A stretch of DNA of 64,000 bases from Pyrocephalus nanus (lineage: Eukaryota; Chordata; Aves; Passeriformes; Tyrannidae), in the NCBI GenBank assembly GCA_038380795.1, contig CM076267.1:14243501-14307500 (forward strand), given 5' to 3'. The notes under the pieces are model-generated. The model saw only the letters and a program-made list of their open reading frames with translations, was not told the origin of the DNA and made no database searches. Made by a program: the position numbers and the translations under genes. Numbering within the stretch: the first letter of the stretch is position 1; every line of letters starts with the position of its first letter. Shown here one piece after another: positions 11,881 through 24,090 of this stretch.

Positions 11881-14800
11881 AACCACTGGAACTAAATGAT
11901 TAAAGAAAGATCACAAAACATTCTTGTAAAATAAAGTGAGAGTTGTGTTTTCATTTTTAGTGGTAAATATATATACACTGAGACACTTAATTTAGATGTC
12001 AACAATTTAAAGGGTGAGGGAAACAGAGACAAAAAAAAAAATCTTTCCTTGTAGATAACAGAATTAAAGAGAACATGTTTATTTCTGCAAACATCCATCA
12101 GAGCCCCAAGAAATTCAGAGTGAAAGTTAATATATAAAAAAGAGCCCAAGTTTCCAAAAATGTGGCAGCTCCCATCAACTGCACACACAGCTCTGCCAGG
12201 AGCCTAATTGACTTAGGAGCTCTTGTGTGGTAGCTGGGGAGGCATCAGGCAGCAGCTCAGCTGGTGAGGTTTCAGGCAAGCTGTGATTTTGCCTATTTAT
12301 TTTAACTCACAGACTTGTCAGTCCCAGCAATAAGGTAGTATTTTTAAGGCAATTTCCATAAGGAAAAAGGACAGAATATTTTTTCTATTTTTAATAAAAA
12401 AGAAGGTTTAAAATTATTTTTTTTTTGAGACGTTTACACATCTCTCATACTCTATGATGGGTCCTTTAGGGGATCCAGATCATTGGAGAGCTACTTGACA
12501 AATTCTCCTTTCACTGCTCGGACAGCAAACTCCATGTACTGACTAGCAAAGTGGATTCCTTCCTAGTGAACATCTCATTATCACTTCACATGGAGTTTCT
12601 AGGGCAAGTTGCTTTGGAGATCAGACATAAAGCTGGGGAAGATGTTCCCAAAACATTCAGAGTCATCAGTACCTTTCTTCTTGTTTGTGCTCTTCTTAAT
12701 TTTATTCCTAGGATTCACAGTTCAAAAATAGTAGTCTCAAAACAGTTCAGGTTTTGGCATGCAATCTTCTGCTCAACATGAGCCTTTTCCTTTAGACAGG
12801 AGGTCATGGTGATTTTTTGTTTTTAAGTATATCTCCTAAATAGGAAAGAGAATCTTTATGAATGGGACTATATGCAATAGAAAGTTGGCCAGAAATTCAC
12901 TGTCTTTTTGGAGAAAAGGTACCCATGACAGGCGTAGATCTTTCTTAACTATGTTTAATGCATTGTGAAAGATTTACAGATGGTCCTGGACTACATACAG
13001 AGCCCCATTCATCCAGAATCAGTTCACTGGATCTGTACTGCCCCAGGAGACAGAAAATGAGGCCACACAACTACTGCTATGATTTAGAGTGTGTTTCTAT
13101 TTATTCCTAAATGTAATGTGCTTGTGTAGCAAACAATTCTTCTGCAGGGAAGAGATGTACAATCACTTGAAACTAACAACACATTAAGTTGACTATTACT
13201 GGAATCCTGCTGCCTCTTATTGCTCTGTGTATAATAACTTGACAAATATATTCAGATGTGGCATGGGTTTACACTCATTCCATGACTGTTCTCTTTCTGC
13301 CAACATGGTCTAATCCACTTAAGAAAGGATAATGAAAAAAGGCCTGATAAATCCTTACCTAGAATTTGTAATTTGTTTGAGCTTTTTGCAGCCCACAATC
13401 CAGTTAGTTTAAAGCTAACTCAGGCATCTTGCCATAGGCTGTAGCCTGCTCTCCACATGGCTCCAGACACTCTGGAGACAGAGTTAGCATTTCATCTAAA
13501 AAGATGAATGCCAGCATGACTTTTCTGCAGAGGCAGTAGTGTCAACTCCACATCTCCCAGCTATGTCCACCAAAGAGATGAAGGTGGCAGAAGGAAAACA
13601 TCCAACTTAAACCCAAGGTGGCTGAGCAGTGGCAGGGATGTGCCAGAGTTCTTGAAAAATTGATCTCCTTGAAAGTAAGTGTATGCTTTAATCTAATAGC
13701 CATGATCACAGCCCTTGCATGTCCTTGGACTCTTCTTGGCAACTACCATTTTCCCCCGAGGTTATTTATTTGTCACATAGATTTTCCTCATAGTGCCAGA
13801 AATTACCAAAAGCTTTGAATATTCCCTGGGCCATGCCTTCAAGGCAAACCTCAAACTCTTGCTCAGCAGATCAGTCCAAAGCAAATTTTTTTTCCAACTG
13901 GTCCAGCCTTTTGGTTTAGCATTTGCTCTAACATCACCGCAGAGGAAAACATTCCATTTTTCTAACACATCAGTTTCAAGAACAGAAAGCATCTGATCCC
14001 TTTTCTTCTGCCCAGCTCCATCCTACATCCCTTCCACTTCTGTGGATGTGTCCCTTGATGCCTTATCAGCCTGTCTTCACTGAAGCCCTGAATAGGAAAG
14101 CTGATCCACCTAGCTCAGCACAGTACTGCAGCCCCTACATTACAACCAAAACTGCTGCAGGCTATGCAATCAGTATGTGCTAAAGATCAGTTGCCTCACA
14201 CCAAATAAACCTGAGATGAAACCCAGTCCTCAAGAAAGAGGGGGAGTATCTCCAGGCACACCTGGGAAATCAAAAAACAGTCACTAGAAAGCAACTGCCA
14301 ATTACAGTGATATTCAGATGGAGTAGAAGAAAGGTTTTTCATCACTGAGCTGCAGAGGATGCCAGATTAGACACAGTATTTCCTTCAAGTTTCTTTTCTC
14401 TCCCACCTGCTGTTTTTTCTACCGACAAGTAAACTTCTCCAGACACAGAGGTTTCTCTCAGACATTGGTGTAGCTTCAAGCTGAAAGTTTCCCTTGTGCC
14501 TGTGTTGGAGAATAGATGCTGCAAAAGACATGATGGTGTGCAGGAGAAAAAGGAAAACCATTTTTCCTTCCTCTCAGTAGCTCCTGTCCTGAGTCACTGT
14601 CAGTTTGCACAGCCCAAAGCAAAACAGATCCTTCCAAGGATGGGTCTATAAGAGAGGTGGAAAGTTTTCTTTTTCTGCAGACTCTGTGCCAAGGAAGGGG
14701 ACTGTAAACTGTGAGGAGGACTTTGTTTCCACTGGAGTCCCCACCTATCACCTAATCCAATAAATGCTTTTTCTTCAAATACAGTAGGATTTGTGTTCAT

Positions 14801-17800
14801 CAGTGACAATTTACTTCTCCAGCAGCTCCGCTGATTCAGACCCAAATTCAAAGCAGAAACAAACTGTTTAAATGAGACTAATGCTAGCAGACAGTATGGG
14901 TCTCAGGGGTGTTTTCTATCATCCACCCATCCCTGGTAGCCTTCCTGTAACCCCTCAACTTTGTTCTGGGAAGCAGAATTATTTTTTCAGAAACAGAAAA
15001 GGAAATAATCAGCTGCTTGGAGGCACCAGAGAAGCCCCACACCCATCCCTACCTGCCCATGCCCTCATCACTCTCTGAGGAAGGTCCCAGCAGTGAACAG
15101 CACTGTCACATAAGAAGAGATCTGAAATAGAGCCATCCCAGCAAGAGTTTCCAGACCAGCACCTCTCACAAAAGAGAAATGTGTTTCTCTCTGATTAGCC
15201 CTGGTAACTTGAACTTTTGCATCCAGGACTCTGGATTGAACACATACTCTTGAACCCACATCCTTTTTCCTGAGTGGTTATACTATGTGTGCATGTGGGT
15301 TTCCTTCCCTTCCCTGTTTGGCAAGAAGCCCTGCAAGGGGAAAAACACACACAAAAAGGAAAATAATTGTTGTGATCTCTCTCAGTAACTTACTGAAAAA
15401 AACCCTTCTCAACACCAGGAAGCAGAAAGAAAAAAAACCTGTTTGTACAAGACATCTGGGTGTTGGAGTAGAGAGCAAGTGTGCTATTTAATTCAGCTTG
15501 TCACATTTTCACTGTCTTCTCCCATTTCACTGAGATGCTGCTTATCTGGTTTGTGGGATGCACAAAGGAGATTTATCCCACTGACTCCTTCAAATTAGGC
15601 CTCTCCATTCATGTCTTCACTTCAAAGCACCAAACTCCAGCAGAGTGCTGGGCTGCAGCTGCCACTGGGGTCAATACATATGTCAGCAACCACAGCTCTG
15701 TCAGTTTTCCAGAGAGCAAAAGGTGCATAGACAGAGAGCAGAGGTATAACACAGACACTTGAATTATAAACTGCTCCTTTTAGAGGTTTCCAAAGGCCAG
15801 AAGAGGGTTAAAATTGAGTGAGGTTGGCTGATCGAAGAAGATACCCACACATCCAAATTTCCTGTGAACAAACAGAGCAGTGAAGGTCTTAGTTCTATTC
15901 CCCCTCTCCCCAGGGAGGAGAGCACACACTAGCAGTGAGCTTTGCCTACCATTTGCTTGTGGTCACTGTCCCCTATTAAGGCAGGGATAAGGACAGGGGA
16001 CACTTCACTGGGTGAACCTGCCCTTCTGTTTCAACAGCTCCATGTTTGGCCAACTGATGCTGCGATGGCAACTGAGGGTAGGCAACTGAGTGGCAACTGA
16101 GGGTCAGCCACTCTGCTGCGATGCTAAACAGAAATGCTCCGTGAAGCCACACTACACCAAGTGTTTCAGAGAAAAACGTTTCACCCAAGGTTCTTAATCA
16201 GCCCCAAATCTCACACTATTGGAACACAATGCACAAAGCAGGCACAATCCGGGGTTCCTTCAAAAAGAGCAGAAAGTGCCTGGCCCAAAAATGACAGCAT
16301 GCTCCCCGCTGTCCACCTGCCCACAATCTGTGCCTTCTTTTATTAGTGACTAGGAACTAAGATACCTTGATGGAAAAGTGGAATTAAGCATCTGGTTCTT
16401 CCTGACCTCTAGCAGATCCAGTCAATTAATTGTGTACCAACAGCTCCTAGTTTGCTTTTTGCTTGCATAAGGTTTAGACAGTGCACAAGCTTTTTGAGAA
16501 ATGCACTAAAATCCAGCTCCAGCTGGACAAACCAGGGAAGATGGACTATAGGCTTTCTCCATCCCTACACTTCTGTTTGGGAGGCTAACCAACGTGTCAA
16601 ACCCATCAGATAAGGATTGCTTTGGAGGTGAAGAGAGGAACTGTTCCAGACCTCTTGTGTTACTGAGGAGTGTTAGGAGCAGGATATAGTCAAGCAGCTT
16701 CATGGAGCTTTAGGACCAAGATGGAGCCTTTTTAATAGATATCTTTGATACTTCTATCAAAAAAACAGAGTAAACAGGCATTTTCCTGAGCCAGTCAAAA
16801 TATGCAGAGTTCCTCAGCCCCATAGCTGTCCTTTCCACTTTCAGTTAAGAAAACAATCCAACACAGGCAGTGTCCCAGCCTTCATCTTTCCTAAACCAAA
16901 AGGTTATCACAGGTCCACAACTCAGCAGTAAAACAGGCAAATCTGACCTGGTTCTGTTATCAAACTCTGGGAGCTCCCTGATAGTTCCAGGACACCTCAT
17001 GATGTCCAGAAAAAACTGAACAAGGTTGTTAAATCATGTGACTGGTGATCTACCCTAGTCCAGTATCCTCTGCAAGAGACCACAGACAAACAGGACAACT
17101 TCTACCAGCTATGCATTAGCCAGCTCAGGTGCCACAGTGGCTATTCCAATACCAGTAGATTGGACAAGACTCACAATAGACCAATCTGGTTTGGTTTAGG
17201 GGTCTCTTCTCACTATGTTCTCTAGCACAGTTTTTGCATGTGCCAAAAAGCTTTTGCTACAGTTTAGGAAACAGACTGAACAGAAACTATGTCTGTTAAG
17301 CCCTGTGGACAACATCAGTTTGGAGGGAAGTGAAGGTGGTTTGGCATTTTGCCCCTAGGGCAAGAGAAGTTTCTTTCTCATTTTATTTTTGTACAAATGT
17401 AACCTGAGAGTCTAGCTGGCTTCACTAGATTCTGGGAAGTGTCTTCTCTTGCATGTCTTTGTCCAGCTCGAAGAAACATCTGGGCATCCCCATACAGAAG
17501 GTCACCAGCCAACTGAGTAGGCTGTGCCATCAATCCCTAACCTGTTCCAGTTACAGCCACCAGAGGTGACAAAGACCTGCTGCTCACACCAGTTAAGGTC
17601 ATCTGGTTGACTGCAACAAAAGCAAGTTACAGCCTTCCCCTGAGCAGATCAAGTGGCAAACCTGAGGGGACACCAATCTCCAGCCCTTGTGACAAGAAAC
17701 TGGAGAAGGAGTGAGAACCACATCATTTTCCAGAAGCCTCTCTGTATAGAGATCAGCTGCCAATCGACATCCTTAATTGGTAGTAACAACTCTCATCAGA

Positions 17801-17879
17801 GCTTAGTGCCTCAAAAAGCCACCTTCTGTGTCAGGGAGAGCTGTTATGGAGGAGGCTGGGGAATGGATAACATGTAAAG
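11881..17879. other. Intergenic or intronic DNA, no gene seen
   Basis: About 6 kb without a supported gene. It contains the second copy of a 21-mer shared with 9360-9380 (at 12855-12875) and a small tandem repeat of GGCAACTGAG at 16066-16104. A weak resemblance around 17049-17085 to an old vertebrate interspersed repeat (CTAGTCCAGTATCCT) is too short to call. The sequence from about 13600 to 17900 is somewhat richer in GC and in short overlapping frames, none with recognisable protein motifs. Confidence 0.55.
16066..16104 (+). repeat. Short tandem repeat of GGCAACTGAG
   Basis: The word TGGCAACTGAGGGT occurs at 16066-16079 and 16091-16104, with a third partial copy, AGGCAACTGAG, between them. 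This looks like a local slippage duplication with no evident function. Confidence 0.85.
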
Positions 17880-18300
17880 ATCCTTTTGACGGGCTCGGGG
17901 TTAACCACCATTACCATCAATTATTCATGGTTCCCGTGTGGACTTAAGGCAAATAAGGTATGTTAAAAATTTACATCCCTCTTCCTCTCCACTCCTCTTT
18001 GGTATCATCACCTCTTAAGTATAGCTAGTGAATGCGAACATTTGCTGTTAATTAGCAGTAATGATAATTGCAAAGAAAGTACAAACGCCTTAACTGAGGA
18101 GATATGATGTGTCTCTCATTAAACCCAAACTAATAGAAAATTTTTCAGCTTCTCTTTTATTCCATAATCTCTGATTCCACATTAATTTAAGTTTTATTAC
18201 AATTAAAGATATGAGGCTACATATTGTGCAGCTGAACATCTCTAAAGGCTGTGACGACAATGTAATTTGTGCATTTTTAGGAAAAAAGTAATTCTGGCAT
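17880..18300. promoter_or_regulatory. Candidate conserved non-coding element
   Basis: This 420-bp block has a near-palindromic homeodomain core, CTGTTAATTAGCAG at 18045-18058, followed at once by GTAATGATAATTGCAAAG, which resembles paired TAAT and octamer/POU half-sites. Further ATTA words lie at about 17910-17925 and 18180-18205. Several CpGs survive (near 17889, 17895, 17934, 18034, 18086 and 18254) in otherwise CpG-poor DNA. There is no coding potential and no transposon signature. The texture is that of a vertebrate developmental enhancer, but conservation has not been measured. Confidence 0.4.
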
Positions 18301-21300
18301 ATTATATTTTTATTTTTTAGACATTTTGTTCTTTAAAAAAATAATTAGCTATAATAAAGTAATAAAAGTAGTCATTATATACTATTTATACAAAATATGT
18401 ACTTTGAATGAATAGTTTTCATCCTGTGTATGACTTTCCAATTTGTACTTGTTAAAGTTCAGGAGAGTAACATCAAGCTAGTCTGCCTCAGTTTTCATTT
18501 AAAGGTAGTTTCCCTTTCTGGCTAATAGTGGTATAAGTTGCTCTGGCATATAATAGTTTACAGGCTTGGGAGTGTTCTGGACCCTCTTCCAGTTCAGAAA
18601 ATATCGAGTCTGTTACAGTTCAGACTAAATTTCTAAATTTTTTTCCCCTAGCAATGCCCAGCTCAGTGAGAGAGAAATTGTGCAAGGTGGTAGCACACAC
18701 AGTGCTTTTTCTTCTGATTCCTGTTTCCTTACAAACTGTCACTTGTATTGCACATCTATAATAGAGCTGATGAGAAATTTTCCACAGTATTTCTTTCTTT
18801 CCATTACAAAAGGCTGACTGGATCAAAGCCAAAATGCTTTATGGCAATTTTCTTAGATCATACCCAGTATAGCAAATATATCTATGATAAAGCTACTCAC
18901 CTGGACTTCTCATACTCCGTGGAGCCCCCCAGGCTACAAAGCCAGTCATTTCTGTGGCTCACTGAATATTTCATTATTTATACTAAGTGGTACAGCTTCA
19001 GGAGGAGAGATGGAAAAGGCTTTCTATGCCAGGATGACAAATTGGCCAGTAATTCATTCTAGGCTTTGCTAAATTTTTTTAAAAGCAAAACTTGGGCTTT
19101 TGCATTTAAACAAGTCAACTGTGTCTCAGTTAGGGTAACCCGGCAGTCAGAACAAAGAGAAAATATTCTTTTCAGTGTGCCCCTGGCTGGTCACTGCTCT
19201 GTGCTGCAAATAACCCTGTAGGTATTACCAAGCTGTTTCTTTTTATCAAATCGAGTCTAACTGATACATGAACAATGTAAAAGTTGGGAATTCTCAGAGG
19301 AGCACTTGGAAATAGATTGGACTGAGCATATTTGCAGTTTACAGATGTTGCTGAGAAAAGGCTGGACTTGTATTGCTTTGCCTTTGTCCCTTTGAGAGAG
19401 AAGACCTTGAGGCATTGCAGAGGATTGTTACTCTCTCCTGCTGACTTCCACATTGCATAGGCAAATTGCAGAAGCTGCCGGTCAGCTAAAACAAAATTTC
19501 ATTGTGAAAAGGGGTGAATCCACAAGGTGGAAAATGGGAAAGCCTCAAAACATTAAAATGGCTGTGACTGTCAAGAAGAGGAGACAGCACATATAGCCCA
19601 CAAAAGCATGTTTTTAAGTTTGGCATATGGCAGGTTACAATTGTCAAGAATCCAAATCCTGCCTTTCCATTTTCTTGTTTTTTGCACAAAATATTGTAGA
19701 GATGCACCAAAATCAGTGAGAGCACATCAGATGGATTCATCTGCCTTCTAAGAGCACCGGACACAGCATTTGCTGCCTGATTGAACAGGATTTGGAAAAA
19801 AGCTGAGCAGCCTACACTTGAATTTGCACTTGCCTTATAGTTCTCCCTTGGCATATCCTGAAAAGTCCCTGATGAGTAGCTCATGGCTCTTGGAATCTTC
19901 ACCATGCAGAAGTTTAAGGTCCAAAGAAGAGTAAGGAACTCATTTGATTTGTGTGTATTCACGTGGGCAGTACAGCTCAGCTCTGTCTTTCAACGCAGAA
20001 AACACCAGTGAACCTACTCTCAAGTTTAAGCTGCTGCCTAAAATCTTAATTCATGAAGATGCTTAAGCACATGGGTACTTAAGATGGAATGAAGTCTGAA
20101 ATGGGATGATGAGTAGGTGCAATAACTCATTCCTTTGTCAGTGAGGGTTGTGAAGTCAATGCTGTTAGGTTACCGCCAGCTGCCAGGAGCAAGGACTCTA
20201 TTCACACCACATCACCACCTTTTACAGCACTTTAGAGAGAGTCAGGCACTTGCATTAGAGGAAGTGATGAATGAATCACTAATTTCTAAGGCAGCCAAAT
20301 CACAGCTCCCACTTGGTGCTGTACCAGACCCTCCTCTTTAAAGCCTGTCAGGGTCAACTTTTCTCTGTTGACTGTCCTGGGAGCCAGTGTCTGACTGTCC
20401 TTCAGCCCAAGTGGTCTAAATCTGTTGTGACTCTTAAGTTTAAACCCTAGAGTCTAATATCCATCCCAGGCAAGTGTATGGCCTGGGTGCCGTACAAATT
20501 ATCACTCTTCTATTCCTCTCTAGCACATATTCATTAGCCTAGGAAGGAAACAGGTTACTGCAAGTCCCACATTGTCTCCGCAGATTCCAGCTTTGCTGAA
20601 AAAATGGTATTCACCATTTCACAAAATGGTATTCAAGTGAGAAAACAAAATCTGTAAAGTTATACTGTGTGAATTGTACAGCCTCCAACCTCACAGAGTA
20701 CATTTTGGAAGAATACACTTTAAAATAAAAATTATCTATTAGAACTAATTAATCTTTCAATTTACCTTCCCTATCATCTTTCTAAAAGTCAAAGGTAGCT
20801 TTGGGGTGTTTTGTTGTTTGTTTTTAGTTTGTTTTTTTTTTACCAAAGCAATATGTTATTTTTCTTTCAAAGCAAGCCCTAAGAGTTACCTTGTAATAAC
20901 ATATTACAGGAAACAGAGGAGAAAGTGAAGAAGCCAAAAGGGCATAATGTATACTACATATTCATAAACAATATCCAGTGACATAAATTCTGACATAAAT
21001 ATTCTCATATGTAGTGTTCTTTAATCATGATGAAAGGGGAAACTAGGACTTCCTTGGGGGATGGCATATTCTCATTTGTAATCATATCTGTCTTCTCACT
21101 ATGAAGCATTTTAGTTTTCAACTGTTTTTATTATTTTGCAAAGGATTAAAGAAAAAAATAAGGTCATAAAGGTGATAAAAAGAAGGGAAACGTGTAAATA
21201 TGCTTGAACTCAGTGGTTAAAATGGAAATACCAAACCGTGTATTAAACTTGTCCATTCTGCAGATCATGTCTGCAAAGGACCAGTATCTCTAGCTGACAT

Positions 21301-23499
21301 TTTTAGAGGTGTCACTGTAGTTATCCAGGCACGTTATTACTATTGATTGTCCTCCAAAGACTCATTTATTTCACTGGAGCTGTGTTGATCTGCCTGGCTG
21401 CAGGGTAGCCTTCAATTCTCAGGCATAACATAAAGCAAGGGAGGCAGTAAACAGCCCACGAACAAAAGAATGTCTTTTGCCTAAGTGGAAAGTTTGTTGA
21501 TTTAACTGGAAAGCAAATGTGTATCACAAAAAGAGTTGTACTATAGTGTAAGAAACCTGTAAATAAAGTCTTTAGACAGGCCATGGGGGGAACAATGAAA
21601 ACCTCAGGGCATGATTCTGTCTGAAGTCAGCCCTGTTTGATAGCACAAACTATAATTACTACCTGTGACTTTATCCCACAATAGCATGTAATGCAGTAGA
21701 AATGCAAACTTGTTTGAGCACCATTTTTCTTAAACATATATAAAAATCAAAAAACTGTTAAATATGTGATTTTTAAATGCATTGCTACCTATTCTTCCAC
21801 ATCATCCCAAAGGTCTTGGCAAAGTCTATATCTGGTCCCGAGAGAACTGTCTGTCTCTGTGACATGAATTTTTCTGTTTGTTTTGAAGAACAGGTGTGAA
21901 AACACCACCACCAGTATAAAGACAGCATTGGAAAAAAGTCTCAATCTGAGCTTACCATTCAAGAGGGGTGGCAAGAAAAATAACATGTAGACAATTAGGT
22001 ACAAGCTCCAGCTGGTGGCAGGTGACTCAGAGGTTGGCAGGGTGAAGGCATAGCACACCAGTTTCTAATACCAATTATACACACCTGTCTGCATCACATC
22101 CAGCCTTTGATTGCCATCCCTGAAGAAGCCGGTGTGCAGCTGGATCTATCAGGGAGACTGTCGTAAGTACAAGACCAGAGTAAACTCTGTGAATTTATAG
22201 TGAAAGACTTAAACAATTTTACTGCTTCCTGGTTAAGTTGTTCAACAGCCTAATTTGAAAGCCAAGTCCATGTAATAGCATTAAGGTGTATTGATGAGTT
22301 GCAAGAATGGAAAATTGCAATATGTATGGACATCTTTCTTTTGGCAAACCCCTCTGTGTAAATGAAGTGACACAGGCAAAATAAACATTTTGATGGGAAA
22401 GTGTCTGTCCTTTAAACAGGTAATTTAGAAATACAAAGGTCCTGTTACCAAAATAAATCAGACCTACACAAGGAACCTTAGCCAACACCTCTTTCTCAGT
22501 GTAGTGCAAACCAGACCTAAGAGGATCATTACAAAAAGCTTATAAAAGAATGATGAATTTAAGATTAGCAGAGATCAGGATCAGATTTGGAGGGGAATTT
22601 TCTCTCTGAGGAACTTAGAGGGAAACTCAGTGATCTTACTATTAAAGGCAAGGACTGTGTCCTTGAAATGCCTGCATTTCTGGCTGAAATCATATTTCAT
22701 CAAAACATGAAAGAATGAAAGAAAAATGATACTATTTTTGAAAGCTTCATGGACTGTGTTCCACGAAGTATGTGAGGGCTTTTTTAATTTTATGCAAGGA
22801 AATTATTTTCTTGAAAGTATCAATCTTCAACTGCTCACTTAACTATTTGCTACATCATACTTCTAAGAAACAGAAGTAGAAAAAGAATAAATGTAATCTA
22901 ACAGAAAAATAAAATAGAAAAAGGAGCTTCCTTTGGTGAAAACTCTAAATTAATGACACCTGAAGGATGTGAATGTGAATAAGGACAGCTGAAAGACATC
23001 ATGTTGGCCTCATTCCCTCTCAAAGAAAAGCCCTTGAGCCATGTGCTTTGAAATAATCAATAATATGCAGATAATGGGTGTTCCCTTCAAGCAGAAATCA
23101 AACCCCATTCCCATAGAGTGGGGAAACAGAAGAATTGTCCCAGGAGTGTAGGCAATATCAAGAGATCAGCCAGATGAAACGGGGAGGAGACACTTAATTG
23201 GCAAACCAAAAAGAGAAGCCATAAAGATTTAGATTCTAAAAGAGATTTAGAAACCCATTTCCTATTTCTTAGCAGATGCCTAAGGAAATGTTGCAAAGCT
23301 CTCAGAAGATCTGCCACTGGTTTTTTATCACCTAATACCAAAAGAATCCAGGAACTAAAAGGGGAAAAGTGACCTAAGAGGAAATTAGGTTCCAAAATTC
23401 ATTTGGAAATCTTGTCTGGGTAACTTAACAAGCTCCCAGGTAGCCAGCAATAGCCCACAGGGATGTGACTTCCTACTTTGCTCAAGCGGGCAGTTGTGA
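18301..23499. other. Intergenic or intronic DNA, no gene seen
   Basis: About 5.2 kb with no supported gene. 18300-18420 is very AT-rich. A minus-strand open frame of 158 codons at 19486-19962 is the longest non-repeat frame in the window, but it shows no family motif and no gene-like context. A 22-bp spaced duplication of AAAATGGTATTCA is at 20601-20635. Nothing else is recognised. Confidence 0.55.
20601..20635 (+). repeat. Short direct duplication of AAAATGGTATTCA
   Basis: The 13-mer occurs at 20601-20613 and 20623-20635. The first copy also forms a small hairpin, AATGGT-ATTC-ACCATT. Local duplication, no function inferred. Confidence 0.8.
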
Positions 23500-24090
23500 T
23501 AAAAGACCATTTTTATTTCCATTGTAAAGAAAAGTCAATGTTCATTTGTTTGGGAAGCCTCCTTGACAGAAAGCTTTATCAGCCATGAAATTAGCCCTTC
23601 ATGCTCTCTTAAGCCAATAGGCCAGGACAGAGTCACCAACTGCACCTGATGCTTGCAGTTAGTTCTGATTAGCAGCTCCTCATGGATTTCAAACAGCAGC
23701 CTCCTTAAATGCAGGCTGTAAAACTTCACTGGCTGCACTAAATCAATAGGGAGGCGAGAGACAGGTTTGGAGAAGAGATCAGAGAAATAAACAGACACTA
23801 AAACTACAACATTATTATCTCTTTTGGCAAATAGCCACCAAAATTGCTCAATATACTGTACAAACATAAACATACACTCACACGCACATACAGTCTGTCT
23901 GGCAAAGCAAAAAAAAATAAAATAGCCTTTAAATAATACGTTAATTCTCTCGGGCAAATAAGAACCAAGCACTTATATTTAGCAAGGTAATAAAACTGTA
24001 TTATAAAGCCCTGGAGATCTAACACAGCAATGCCCTCTGCACTCAGCGCTCAGAGAATTCTTACTTATTTGGCAATGAGACTATTGCTGA
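23500..24090. promoter_or_regulatory. Candidate conserved non-coding element
   Basis: About 590 bp of even-complexity sequence with words such as AAATTAGCCC, TCTGATTAGCAG, ACTAAATCAATAGG, TACGTTAATTCTC and CTTTATCAGCC, resembling homeodomain, MEIS/PBX-like and GATA sites. It also has scattered CpGs (CACACGCAC, AATACGTTA, TCTCGGGC, CAGCGCTC). A 145-codon minus-strand frame at 23535-23972 runs through it, but I recognise no protein family in that frame. A slowly evolving non-coding element could leave such a frame by chance. Conservation is unmeasured. Confidence 0.35.

Noticed and set aside
17049..17085. Similarity to an old vertebrate interspersed repeat (CTAGTCCAGTATCCT); a related trace lies at 55876-55915
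   Set aside because: Too short and degenerate to assign without a repeat library; could be coincidence.
19486..19962. 158-codon minus-strand open frame, the longest outside repeats
   Set aside because: No domain, signal peptide or family motif is recognised, there are no splice or promoter cues, and such a length is possible by chance in 64 kb. A protein search with no hit and a neutral codon pattern would confirm rejection.
23535..23972. 145-codon minus-strand open frame
   Set aside because: Rich in Phe, Cys and Val with no recognisable family; it overlaps a candidate non-coding element and is better explained by it.
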